From contig JAACZQ010000007.1 in NCBI GenBank assembly GCA_009996675.1, forward strand, positions 1 to 64,000: 64,000 nucleotides of DNA. Direction: 5' to 3'. Below are positions 6,815 through 14,530 of the stretch, one piece after another (positions within the stretch are counted from its first letter, which is position 1; each line of letters begins with the position of its first letter). Source of the stretch: Chitinophagaceae bacterium. Lineage in GTDB: Bacteria > Bacteroidota > Bacteroidia > Chitinophagales > Chitinophagaceae. The translations under genes were made by a program, and so were the position numbers. The notes under the pieces were generated by a model. It did not search any database, had not been told where the DNA came from, and saw only the letters and a list, made by a program, of their open reading frames with translations.

Positions 6815-7311
6815 AGCCTTCGGTGTTTACGAAGAGCTCTATTTATTAGAGCTGCCAAAAATGCAAATACAGGAATAGCAACTGCTGCAATTACAGCGAT
6901 CCCCTTTGCTGTTTTTCGAGTTTCAGATATTTCGAAAACTACTTTTCCATTAATTGCCATTTGAAAAATATCATTCCCGTAACCCATTCCTAAAACTGTC
7001 AACCATTTTGGACGAATGTAAATTTCCGCAGAATCTCCTCGCTTAATATTGGGTAGAAATCGAGGGTAATCATAAGTGTCCATAAGTCTAAAATAATCCC
7101 CTTTCTCATTTATAAATATTCTTAGTTCGTGATATTTTTCTTTAGATCTGGACTTAAATAATGTGATCTCCATTGTAGTGTCAATTGTGCCGCTAATTTT
7201 ATTTAGATTATCAACCACTAAATTAGCCTGGATGAGTTGTCCGATTAAAACCCAACTAAAAAAAAGTACCGCTAAATAACTGAGATACTTTCCGACTACT
7301 TCTCTAACCAT
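6766..7311 (-). CDS. two-transmembrane cassette protein, proximal copy
   Basis: The protein is identical to that at 1796-2341: 181 residues, two predicted transmembrane helices and a central soluble domain, with its tail encoded by the attC. The frame can be extended to a TTG at 7374, but the cassette boundary is at 7341 and the other copy begins at the matching ATG, so ATG 7311 is chosen. As the first cassette it would be the best expressed if a cassette promoter lies at 7342-7499. Confidence 0.72.
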   Translation of the reverse strand: MVREVVGKYLSYLAVLFFSWVLIGQLIQANLVVDNLNKISGTIDTTMEITLFKSRSKEKYHELRIFINEKGDYFRLMDTYDYPRFLPNIKRGDSAEIYIRPKWLTVLGMGYGNDIFQMAINGKVVFEISETRKTAKGIAVIAAVAIPVFAFLAALINRALRKHRRLQPTSVLQKLGDKVGV

Positions 7312-7332
7312 TATATAAAGTTCAATGAGGTT

Positions 7333-7365
7333 GCTGCCAACACTTAAAAGTAAGCCTTTTCCTCC
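7333..7365 (-). other. attI-like primary recombination site (candidate)
   Basis: The duplicated cassette ends at 7341, and the sequence to its right is not cassette sequence. On the minus strand the junction reads CTTTTAAGTGTTGGCAGCA. CTTTTAAGTG resembles the CTTTAACG that precedes the crossover in sites 1, 4 and 5, and GTTGGC matches the GTTRRRY core. The rest of the site has no fold-back arms, as expected for a double-stranded attI. The exact outer limit is unknown. Confidence 0.55.
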
Positions 7366-7416
7366 CTTTTTCAAAGCAATAAAAATCCTTATAATTAGTA
7401 TTGAAATACAGGTTAT

Positions 7417-7437
7417 TACCCCTTCGTTTTGGGGGTA
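7417..7437 (-). terminator. weak hairpin between recombinase and array
   Basis: TACCCC at 7417-7422 pairs with GGGGTA at 7432-7437 around a 9-base loop, 60 bases after the recombinase stop. On the minus strand there is no long T-run after it. It could attenuate read-through from the recombinase into the cassettes or be part of the attI region. Confidence 0.3.
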
Positions 7438-7499
7438 GACGATCGGGCAAAATGCGAATAAGTAAATGACGCATCTATTTAAAAAGATGAAGCCTCAAA

Positions 7500-8657
7500 T
7501 TACCAGTCTAACTTATCCAACGGGCTTTCAATCCTACCTATATCTTTCCTGCTCACATGTGTGTACCGCATCGTAGTCCGAATACTGTTATGTCCCAGTA
7601 ATTCCTGTATCAACCTTATATCGGTTCCGCTTTCCAGCAAATGCGTAGCATAACTATGCCGCAAACCGTGAATACTTCCAGTCTTACGAATACCCGCCCT
7701 GGCTTTAGCAACCTGTAATACTTTCTGTGCACTCCGGGCGCTGTACGGACCGCCATTTTGTCCCTCTAACAAAAAGTCCTTCGGACGGTATTCAACATAA
7801 TACTCCCGCAACATAACCAGGAGTTTCTTCGATAAAGGAACCATTCTGTCTTTTTTTCCCTTTGCACCCCGTATATGAATCATCATTCTTTTACTGTCAA
7901 TATCCCTGTTCTTTAATCCAACAATCTCACTTACACGTAAACCCGCCGAATATCCCAGCATCAGCATTACACGGTGTTTCAGGTTCGCAACGGCATGTAT
8001 CAACATCACAACTTCTTCTTCTGCCAAAATATCCGGTAATTGAATCGGTTTCTTCGGACGTGGCAAATCATAAAACTCTTTTCCCCGCCCCATCACTGAT
8101 TCAAAATAAAACTTAATCGCATTCACTGTCGTGTGCACTTTAGTTTCACTGCAACCCTGCTTATCCAGTAACCACAACAGGTACGACATAATCTGCTCTT
8201 TCGTTAAACCATTCACAGAACGATCTCCCAACAGCCTCAATAACTGATGAAATTCATTTACATAATTTCTGATTGTATTGGAACTATATCCCCGCAATAG
8301 CAGCATATTCCGAAAAGCGGTCAGGGCTTCGAGATTAATAGCATTCAGCGGATACTGCACCATCATTTTAAAACTACTATGCGCCGGCACATTTTTATCC
8401 ATTGGTAACAATGCCTTGCGTTGTTGTAAATACCTTTTTAACGCTTCAGCATCTATCATTGCCTTGCCATTCAACGCAACGAATAAGGCACTACAAGCCT
8501 CCTTATCACATGGAATATGCCAACACCTATGCCCTGCACTCCACCGTACACCCGATAACTGCTTGACCAGGACTGTAATAGTTGCGTCTGCCTGATAAAA
8601 CAAGCCAATCCTCTCCTGGCCATAGATCCAAAAGGGCTTGAGTATGATTTGTAGCAT
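7500..8657 (-). CDS. tyrosine recombinase (XerC/D-like), candidate cassette integrase
   Basis: The protein has 385 residues from ATG 8657. Residues 1-85 form an N-terminal extension containing RWSAGHRCWHIP, of a kind I associate with Bacteroidota integrases. Residues 105-195 are the core-binding SAM-like domain (LLLRGYSSNTIRNYVNEFHQ). Residues 205-385 are the catalytic domain with R241 (SAGLRVSEI), a Lys near 266-269, H330 and R333 (HGLRHSYATHLLESG), H356 (LGHNS) and nucleophile Y365 (MRYTHVS). The C-terminal ESPLDKL resembles the SPLD end of integron integrases. The IntI-specific insertion between the conserved Lys strand and the HxxR motif is absent: only about 45 residues separate VPLSKKL from HGLRH. 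It lies directly upstream of the array and points the same way, unlike the divergent class 1 layout. Integrating and excising the cassettes is the likely role, inferred from position. Confidence 0.85.
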   Translation of the reverse strand: MLQIILKPFWIYGQERIGLFYQADATITVLVKQLSGVRWSAGHRCWHIPCDKEACSALFVALNGKAMIDAEALKRYLQQRKALLPMDKNVPAHSSFKMMVQYPLNAINLEALTAFRNMLLLRGYSSNTIRNYVNEFHQLLRLLGDRSVNGLTKEQIMSYLLWLLDKQGCSETKVHTTVNAIKFYFESVMGRGKEFYDLPRPKKPIQLPDILAEEEVVMLIHAVANLKHRVMLMLGYSAGLRVSEIVGLKNRDIDSKRMMIHIRGAKGKKDRMVPLSKKLLVMLREYYVEYRPKDFLLEGQNGGPYSARSAQKVLQVAKARAGIRKTGSIHGLRHSYATHLLESGTDIRLIQELLGHNSIRTTMRYTHVSRKDIGRIESPLDKLDW

Positions 8658-9823
8658 ATAAAAGTTTAACTGGCTAAGTTAAACGTCAAAATGTAATGCC
8701 CTGTTAGGTGTTTATACCTGGTATTTATACAGATTGTCAGGCAAATACAACCCCTACACCTAAAACGCATTAAGATTTATTTGAATTTAAAGCCTATCAC
8801 TCCGATGCAAGTCCGATACAAGTCCGTTACAAGTCCGATGCCCGTCCGATGATCCCATACTGGTCCCCTATCAACCCTACGTGTTTCTCCCGACCATCCT
8901 CCGACCATTCCCATACTGTAAGACTATGATACTAAGGGGATTCCAGTATCCCACCACGCTTTTTACCGCTGATTCATCGTACACAACCGATGAATCAGTG
9001 CTTCGTGTACGGTCCGTCTAAGGTCCGTGTCAGAAGTTTGAATTTTTGATCTTTGATTTTTTGATTTATCCACCATAGCTTCAGCGAAGGTGGATCTTCG
9101 ATTTTTTGATTGAGGACAGTGAGCAGTGAGTAGTCAGTAGTGAGTGTGTATCACCTAACATCCGCCTCAAGCAGACACGCTCTAACACCTCACACCTAAC
9201 ACCTAACTCCTAATGCGCCGATAGCTAAAGTTGTTGGTCAGGCGACAAGGTGGTTTTTGATTTATAGTTTTTAGTGTATGGTTGGAGGGTGTTTTCCCAA
9301 CAGCTAATGGCTAACATTCCCATCAGGCGGACAAGCTCTCATACCTAACACCTAATGCGCCAACAGCCAAAAGCCAATAGCCAACAGCTTGTGGCTTGTA
9401 GCTCGCAGCTAAAAACCCACAGCTCAAAGCTCATAACTCGCAGCTTGAGGCATGCAGCTCACAGCCCCTCAGGCGGACAAGCTCTAATACCTCATACCTA
9501 ACTCCTAACCCCTAATGCGCCAATACGCCAATGCGCCAACTGCCCATCCCCCTATTTCACAGCTCCGCCATCCCGGTCACAGCCGAATCAGCCCAATAAG
9601 TTATTCAAAACCAGTTATTCCCGGCTCTTTTTCCATGAATGCCCCTCCTTTTTTCACCAAAGCAGGTTCTGCGCATACATAAGTGGCTCATCAGCAGCCT
9701 TTTGCCGCCTCTCCCGCAAGAACTTGTTAAAGAAAGTCCCTTCAATCCCATTGTTCCACCCTTCAGGACTACCTTTGCCCCCCAAACCAACTGTTGTTTT
9801 TGTTCACCCCCCAAACAAACTCA
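8658..9823. repeat. gene-free, low-complexity and internally repeated region
   Basis: There is no convincing gene in these 1166 bases. 8800-8860 repeats variations on GATGCAAGTCCGATACAAGT. 9037-9155 holds the dispersed TTTTTGATT/AGTGAGTAG element. 9161-9220, 9321-9361 and 9468-9520 are three variants of a unit built from GCGGACAAGCTCT, CCTAACACCTAACTCCTAA and TGCGCC. 9361-9470 repeats AGCCAATAGCCAACAGCT-like words. Short frames here (for example 9605-9814) are shadows. The pattern looks like slippage-driven or element-derived filler. The recombinase promoter presumably lies just above 8657. Confidence 0.7.
9037..9155 (+). repeat. dispersed intergenic element, copy A
   Basis: It contains GAATTTTTGATCTTTGATTT, a small hairpin (ATCCACC at 9067 with GGTGGAT at 9088) and then GATTGAGGACAGTGAGCAGT followed by GAGTAGTCAGTAGTGAG. 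The same words recur near 52918-53220 and 58107-58250. Confidence 0.6.
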
Positions 9824-10549
9824 ATGACAGTTCCCAACCAGATGCGTTACTTAGGTAAGATAATGACGGCAGTATGCCTGGTCATTACCATGGGCTTTAC
9901 ACCCAACACCACCCCGCATCCGCAACCCGTTTCCACCACCGTTCCGCCTACCGGTTTTGCCCGCTACCATGATTTGTACGAGCAGCTGGAGCTGGCCCAG
10001 GCCGGTTTATCCCGCGAAGCTTTTGAACTGGGACTCAAAGGCATGGAATCCCTGCACAACCAGGGGGTATTGGAGAACGAATCTGTATTATCCATTGCCG
10101 ATTTCAGCCTGCCCTCCAACCAGCAACGTTTATTTGTGATTGACCTGGAGCAGGGATCGGTATTGTTTCAGACCTATGTAGCCCATGGCCGCAATTCAGG
10201 CAAAGCCATGGCCACCCGCTTTTCCAACCGGGCCAATAGTTTCCAGAGCAGCCTGGGATTCTTTGTCACGGGCGAAACCTATACCGGCAAACACGGCCTC
10301 TCCCTGCGGCTCGATGGCCAGGAGCCCGGTATCAACGACCGCGCACTGGACCGGGGTATTGTTATGCACAGTGCCGATTATGCCAGCGCCAATTGGGCCG
10401 CCCGGCAGGGCTTTATTGGTCGCAGCCTGGGCTGTCCGGCTATTCCCGAAGAACTGCACCAGTCCATCATCAGTACCATTGCCCATGGCAGCTGCTTCTT
10501 CATTTATGCGCCCCAGTATACCACTGCAAAAGGACATAAGCTCGTTTAA
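9824..10549 (+). CDS. exported L,D-transpeptidase-like (YkuD_2 type) protein
   Basis: The protein has 241 residues from ATG 9824; a later ATG at 9842 is also possible. A hydrophobic segment (KIMTAVCLVITMGFT) serves as signal peptide, followed by a Pro/Thr-rich linker. The catalytic part runs from about residue 85, with strand FVIDLEQGSVLFQTYVAHGR, then HSADYASANWAARQGFIGRS and the active-site SLGCPAIPEE. The Cys and the preceding His are the nucleophile and base of L,D-transpeptidases, which cross-link peptidoglycan stems in the periplasm. The family is annotated as murein L,D-transpeptidase catalytic domain protein and is common in Bacteroidota. Activity on peptidoglycan is inferred. It is followed 66 bases later by an AraC gene in the same direction. 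Confidence 0.85.
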   Translation: MTVPNQMRYLGKIMTAVCLVITMGFTPNTTPHPQPVSTTVPPTGFARYHDLYEQLELAQAGLSREAFELGLKGMESLHNQGVLENESVLSIADFSLPSNQQRLFVIDLEQGSVLFQTYVAHGRNSGKAMATRFSNRANSFQSSLGFFVTGETYTGKHGLSLRLDGQEPGINDRALDRGIVMHSADYASANWAARQGFIGRSLGCPAIPEELHQSIISTIAHGSCFFIYAPQYTTAKGHKLV

Positions 10550-10615
10550 CACTGTTATACGCCACTCACATGAATTAACCTTTTCAGCCCCGGCACGGAT
10601 ACTACATTAGTATCC

Positions 10616-11476
10616 ATGCAACACGTAGAGTTTTTTCATACCGAACATTTTCTCACCCGCTATAAACGCTCCAAAGCAGCGGGCAGCCTGGTTCCGTTTA
10701 TTGATTTTTTCTGGGAAACAGATTTCGACAGTCTCTGGGATATCTACCCCAATGGTTTCTCCGATGTATTGTTTCCCAATACCGGTTATACCTATCTCAT
10801 TAACCTGGGTACCCCCTTTGTAATGCAGGTGGGCGATCATAAATTTGATATGAAAGCCGATGGTTTCCTGCCCCGCAGTCAGGCCATTGAATGTTATCAC
10901 CAGCCGGGCAATAAACTCTTCGGCATTAAGTTTCATATTTCCCCCGTGATCTTTGAAAAGAAGATCAACTTCTCCGAATACCAGTCCTTTATCTTCCCAC
11001 TCAGTTACCTGGTGGATGCCGGTATCCTGGATAAGATTAAAAAATGCAACAGCTTCGATGAACGGGTAGCCCTGCTCACCACTTATTTCACACAGATCAT
11101 TGAGCAATACTCCGGATCACGCAGGCCCATAGAAATCGTTTCTGAAATACTGCTGCATTGCAGCCGCAACAACGATTACCTCACTTCCGTGGAAACTTTT
11201 GCGGAGAAATACAAAGTCTCTTCCCGCACCCTACAGCGTTATTTTGAAATGGCAACAGGACTCAGTACCAAGAACGCTTTACAGATCATGCGCATCCGCA
11301 AAGCCACCGAACACCTCACCAATGATGCGTCCAGCTTCCACAGCAAACAATACGGGTACTACGACCACAGTCATTTTTACAAACACTTACGCAAATTCCT
11401 CAACAAAGGCACATTGAAAAAACTGCAGCCCCACCTGGCTTTACTGAATAAACTGCATGAGTCTAAACAGGCTTGA
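10616..11476 (+). CDS. AraC-family transcriptional regulator
   Basis: The protein has 286 residues. The N-terminal 170 residues form a sensor domain with an AraC-type aromatic pattern (SLVPFIDFFWETDFDSLWDI; GFSDVLFPNTG), and ligand identity is unknown. The C-terminal domain (about 185-265) has two helix-turn-helix motifs: FAEKYKVSSRTLQRYFEMAT and the second with GYYDHSHFYKHLRKF. Members bind DNA as one or two subunits and usually activate nearby genes, so the L,D-transpeptidase upstream or the MBOAT operon downstream (convergent) are possible targets, but nothing in the sequence proves it. It ends 6 bases before the convergent MBOAT gene, leaving little room for terminators. Confidence 0.85.
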   Translation: MQHVEFFHTEHFLTRYKRSKAAGSLVPFIDFFWETDFDSLWDIYPNGFSDVLFPNTGYTYLINLGTPFVMQVGDHKFDMKADGFLPRSQAIECYHQPGNKLFGIKFHISPVIFEKKINFSEYQSFIFPLSYLVDAGILDKIKKCNSFDERVALLTTYFTQIIEQYSGSRRPIEIVSEILLHCSRNNDYLTSVETFAEKYKVSSRTLQRYFEMATGLSTKNALQIMRIRKATEHLTNDASSFHSKQYGYYDHSHFYKHLRKFLNKGTLKKLQPHLALLNKLHESKQA

Positions 11477-11482
11477 GCAGTT

Positions 11483-13117
11483 TTAAAAACTCAGGTAAAT
11501 AGGCATCACCGGTTCGGCCGCTTTGAAATAACCATAGAGGAGTACAAACCCAAAAAACAAAACCAGGTACACCGCCATGGGCCATGCTTTCATACGCAAG
11601 GGAATACGTTGCGTGTATGAATCGGGTATGGCATGCAGCAGAAATGCCAGCACAATAAATACCGCTATCAACGGATATGCCGCTACAAATGCACCCCATA
11701 CATCCATACGCAGATGCGACCCGATCTGTTGTATCATGAGCCAGGCCGTATCGGTATTTTCTGCTTTGAAAAATATCCAGCAAAAACAAACGAAATGAAA
11801 GGTGAGTAATACAGACAGTGTGTTATACACCCGGCTGCCCGTTATCATCGGCCATCTTTTCCCGGTAAATTCCTGCCAGATCTTGTGGATGGATAATCCC
11901 AGTCCATGCAGCGCACCCCAGATCAGGAAATTATAACTGGCGCCATGCCAGAAACCACCCAGCAACATGGTGGTCATTAAATTCAGTCCGGTAAACCGGT
12001 GTGCACTTTGTGGTTTGAGCAAGGCCGGCAAGAGTATCAGTACCAGTACAGCCAAACTAATGAGTACCGTATGCAGCCAGCTCAATCCGCCAGTGAGTTG
12101 CAGTGCACCCACCAGGGAAGCCAGAAAAATACCCATGAATATCCAGGTACCCCAGCTGGTTTTCCGGTTTCCCCCCAGGGGGATATAGAGATAGTCTTTT
12201 AACCAGGACGATAAGGAAATATGCCAGCGCTGCCAGAACTCGGTGATGCTGGCACTCTGGTACGGCGATTTAAAATTGGGCGGTAAGGTAAAACCCAGCC
12301 AACGGCCAATACCCAGGGCCACATCACTATACCCGCTGAAATCGCAGTAGATCACCACCGCATAACCATACACGGCCAGCAGATCCTCCAGTCCGGTATA
12401 CGATCCTGGTGAAGCAAAAACCCGGTCCACATAATTCAGTGTGAGGTAATCGGAAATGATCAGCTTTTTAAACAGCCCGGTAATAATCAGGAAAAAACCT
12501 GTGCTGAAGCCTTCTGCTGTTAACTGATAGGGCTGATTGATCTGTGGTACAAAATCCTTCGCCCGCACAATGGGCCCCATCACCAGTTTGGGGAAGAAGG
12601 AAAGAAACAGCAGGTACTCACTGAACTTTTTAGCCGGTACCAGTTCCTTCCGGTATACATCAATGGTATAGCTGATGTTCTCAAAAGTATAAAAGGAGAT
12701 ACCCACCGGCAATGCCAGGTTCAGCAGGTTAAATTCTGAATGAAATAACTCATTCGACAACCTCAGGAAAAAATCGGTGTACTTGAAGTAAAAAAGCAGA
12801 CCCAGGTTCACCACAATACTCACTACCAATAATGCCGTTCTTGCCTTGGCTTGTTTTGTTTTGTAAATGGCATTGGATAAAAGATAATCCACTACCGCAG
12901 AGAAAATAACCAGGCCCACAAAAAACCCACTGGCCTTATAAAAGAAATACAACGAGAATAAACAAAAGATATAACGCCGTATCGCTATCTTCTTTCGGAA
13001 ACAATAATAAAGACTGATGAACAGGGTGAAAAAGAACACAAAGAACCCGTTGTTGAACAACAATGGGTTTTTAGGATCATAAGCAAATTGCGCCAGCAGC
13101 GATTCCAGGCTAATCAT
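11483..13117 (-). CDS. MBOAT-family membrane O-acyltransferase (AlgI/PatA-like)
   Basis: The protein has 544 residues with about 11-12 predicted membrane helices. It carries the MBOAT signature: SITEFWQRWHISLSSWLKDY in the middle and the catalytic histidine in GGFWHGASYNFLIWGALHGL near residue 395. AlgI/DltB/PatA-type proteins move an acetyl group across the inner membrane to a partner that modifies a cell-surface polymer. It is the last gene of a three-gene operon with an SGNH hydrolase (10-base gap) and a glucosaminidase. SGNH partners are the usual terminal acetyltransferase or esterase in these systems. Polymer identity (alginate-like exopolysaccharide or peptidoglycan) cannot be told. 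The glucosaminidase neighbour slightly favours the cell wall. Confidence 0.88.
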   Translation of the reverse strand: MISLESLLAQFAYDPKNPLLFNNGFFVFFFTLFISLYYCFRKKIAIRRYIFCLFSLYFFYKASGFFVGLVIFSAVVDYLLSNAIYKTKQAKARTALLVVSIVVNLGLLFYFKYTDFFLRLSNELFHSEFNLLNLALPVGISFYTFENISYTIDVYRKELVPAKKFSEYLLFLSFFPKLVMGPIVRAKDFVPQINQPYQLTAEGFSTGFFLIITGLFKKLIISDYLTLNYVDRVFASPGSYTGLEDLLAVYGYAVVIYCDFSGYSDVALGIGRWLGFTLPPNFKSPYQSASITEFWQRWHISLSSWLKDYLYIPLGGNRKTSWGTWIFMGIFLASLVGALQLTGGLSWLHTVLISLAVLVLILLPALLKPQSAHRFTGLNLMTTMLLGGFWHGASYNFLIWGALHGLGLSIHKIWQEFTGKRWPMITGSRVYNTLSVLLTFHFVCFCWIFFKAENTDTAWLMIQQIGSHLRMDVWGAFVAAYPLIAVFIVLAFLLHAIPDSYTQRIPLRMKAWPMAVYLVLFFGFVLLYGYFKAAEPVMPIYLSF

Positions 13118-13127
13118 AATGGGTAAG

Positions 13128-14519
13128 CTATTCCGGTGAACTATTTTTTGGCAGACTCGTTTCGTATTGACGATAGGCTTTCATCAGCGCTTCAAACAAA
13201 TACACACCCAGTTTTTCCGCCCCCCGGTGATTGGGGTGAATATAATCGGGATTGGCCAGTGATGGTTTGGCACGCACCCACTGCACCATACTGTTCGGCC
13301 CTCCCATGGTAAGATACTGGTTATAGAAATACACACCCTGATCCCATGCAACACCGGCCTGTGTGCGAACCAATGAATCAATACCCAGGGCCGACCGGTA
13401 TTCTCCCGCATACGAAAAGGCGCGATCGGTAGTACTTACGATGAGGATATCTGTTTCCGGAAAACAGTTTTTGAACTTGCGCAGGACGGGCTTCATCGAA
13501 CGACGGTACCAGTCGAATTTACTGTCATTGGGCTGGTACAACATATTGGCACCATACTGAAAAATGAGCAGGTCGTATGGATTATTCCTGGCGATGGCCG
13601 ACAGGAAAGCACTGTCCACCGGCGCAAATTCCAGGCCCGATGAACCCCGGAATGAAAAATTATCTACGATCACTCCCGACAGGGATTCAAAAGAAATACC
13701 ATAGACCGGAAGCGCAGGATTGCTCACCGAAACCTGGATACTGCGACTGGGGCTCTGGCTCAATACGATCCGGTTGAATGCAGCGCCCGGCGCAATGGAC
13801 AAGCCGTTTCCGTTGACCAGTATACGGGTAGGGGCTGCGGCACCACAGAGCAATGTTTTTTCCAGGATCACGGAATCTTTTTTGGCCAGCATATCCCGCA
13901 TCTGCACCGATCCGTTTTCGGTATGGAACAAATGTCCGGAGAAAAATATCCGTTTGCGGTCCTTCGCATTCCGGAAATGATCATCTGTCCAGTCGCCCGA
14001 ATAAGAGCTGCGAACCGTCTGACGGAAACCCGATGTTTCGGATGTAATGGGTACAAAACCCACCCCGTCTCCACCAAAAAAATCCTGCATTTTCTTCCGG
14101 AAAGTCTGGCTCATCAAATCCCCTTCAATAATACTATCGCCGAAATAGGCAATGCGAATTTTTTTCGCTTGCTTTTTTTGCCGCAGCGCATAAAGCTGTT
14201 GCATCAGGTGATTCAATGCAATAGTATTACTGGTATTGAAATCGATAATCACGCCGGCACGCTGGTACCGTGCAAAAGAATAAACCGGCGTCTTGTTGTG
14301 TTGAACAGCTGGGATTATAGAGTCCGCTGGTGAGACAGTAAGGCTGTCGTTGGGAGCTGTTGCAGTAACAGGTTCTTTAACGGGCTGGAGATCGGCCAGC
14401 AGGTTAATATTACTGAATGCGGGAAAGGAAAAACCAATGCATTGCTGCAATAAGGAGCCCGATAAATAAATGGTGAATGCAATTAAAACAAAACGGGTTG
14501 CCCGCGGGTTTGGGTTCAT
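13128..14519 (-). CDS. SGNH/GDSL-type hydrolase or acetyltransferase, exported
   Basis: The protein has 463 residues. The N-terminal hydrophobic stretch (RFVLIAFTIYLSGSLLQQCI) is a signal anchor. Block I reads IAYFGDSIIEGD with the nucleophile Ser near residue 150. A GxN-like block reads FQYGANMLYQPND. The catalytic Asp/His pair sits in PDYIHPNHRGAEKLGVYLFE near residue 435. The order and spacing match SGNH enzymes that act with MBOAT transporters, such as PatB/AlgX-type acetyltransferases. It lies between the MBOAT and glucosaminidase genes with 10-11 base gaps, so all three are probably co-transcribed. Whether it adds or removes acetyl groups is not resolvable here. Confidence 0.85.
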   Translation of the reverse strand: MNPNPRATRFVLIAFTIYLSGSLLQQCIGFSFPAFSNINLLADLQPVKEPVTATAPNDSLTVSPADSIIPAVQHNKTPVYSFARYQRAGVIIDFNTSNTIALNHLMQQLYALRQKKQAKKIRIAYFGDSIIEGDLMSQTFRKKMQDFFGGDGVGFVPITSETSGFRQTVRSSYSGDWTDDHFRNAKDRKRIFFSGHLFHTENGSVQMRDMLAKKDSVILEKTLLCGAAAPTRILVNGNGLSIAPGAAFNRIVLSQSPSRSIQVSVSNPALPVYGISFESLSGVIVDNFSFRGSSGLEFAPVDSAFLSAIARNNPYDLLIFQYGANMLYQPNDSKFDWYRRSMKPVLRKFKNCFPETDILIVSTTDRAFSYAGEYRSALGIDSLVRTQAGVAWDQGVYFYNQYLTMGGPNSMVQWVRAKPSLANPDYIHPNHRGAEKLGVYLFEALMKAYRQYETSLPKNSSPE

Positions 14520-14530
14520 ATAAGGATCCT

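Larger units (their letters stand above)
1..7341 (-). mobile_element. integron-like gene cassette array (at least nine cassettes)
   Basis: Eight attC-like inverted-repeat sites separate nine gene units, all read on the minus strand away from the recombinase at 7500-8657. Cassette boundaries, placed at the GTT/AAC of each site, are near 7341, 6649, 5891, 4790, 4035, 3297, 2370, 1681 and 1031. Every complete cassette starts with GTT plus 6-10 bases that are the inverted complement of its own attC end, for example GTTAGCTGAC for the cassette at 1031-1681 and GTTATAGGGC for that at 4790-5891. The pair differs between cassettes, which is the signature of units that circularise. Genes are short, with brief leaders, and look more AT-rich than the chromosome to the right. 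The left end is outside the window. Integron biology is established knowledge; assigning this array to an integron-like system is inference. Confidence 0.85.
6649..7341 (-). mobile_element. duplicated cassette, proximal copy (first position in array)
   Basis: It is identical by eye to 1679-2371. It occupies the position next to the recombinase, where new cassettes enter in classical integrons. It could be the more recent insertion, or an excised copy that re-entered at the front. Confidence 0.8.

Noticed and set aside
6607..6849. Plus-strand frame of 80 codons through site 8
   Set aside because: It runs against cassette polarity and duplicates a frame in the other copy because the DNA is duplicated.
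1..7341. CRISPR array
   Set aside because: The repeats are 140-230 bases with imperfect arms and flank genes, not 30-base direct repeats with short spacers.
7500..8657. Classical integron integrase (intI)
   Set aside because: The IntI-specific insertion before the HxxR motif is missing, so I call it XerC/D-like and not intI.
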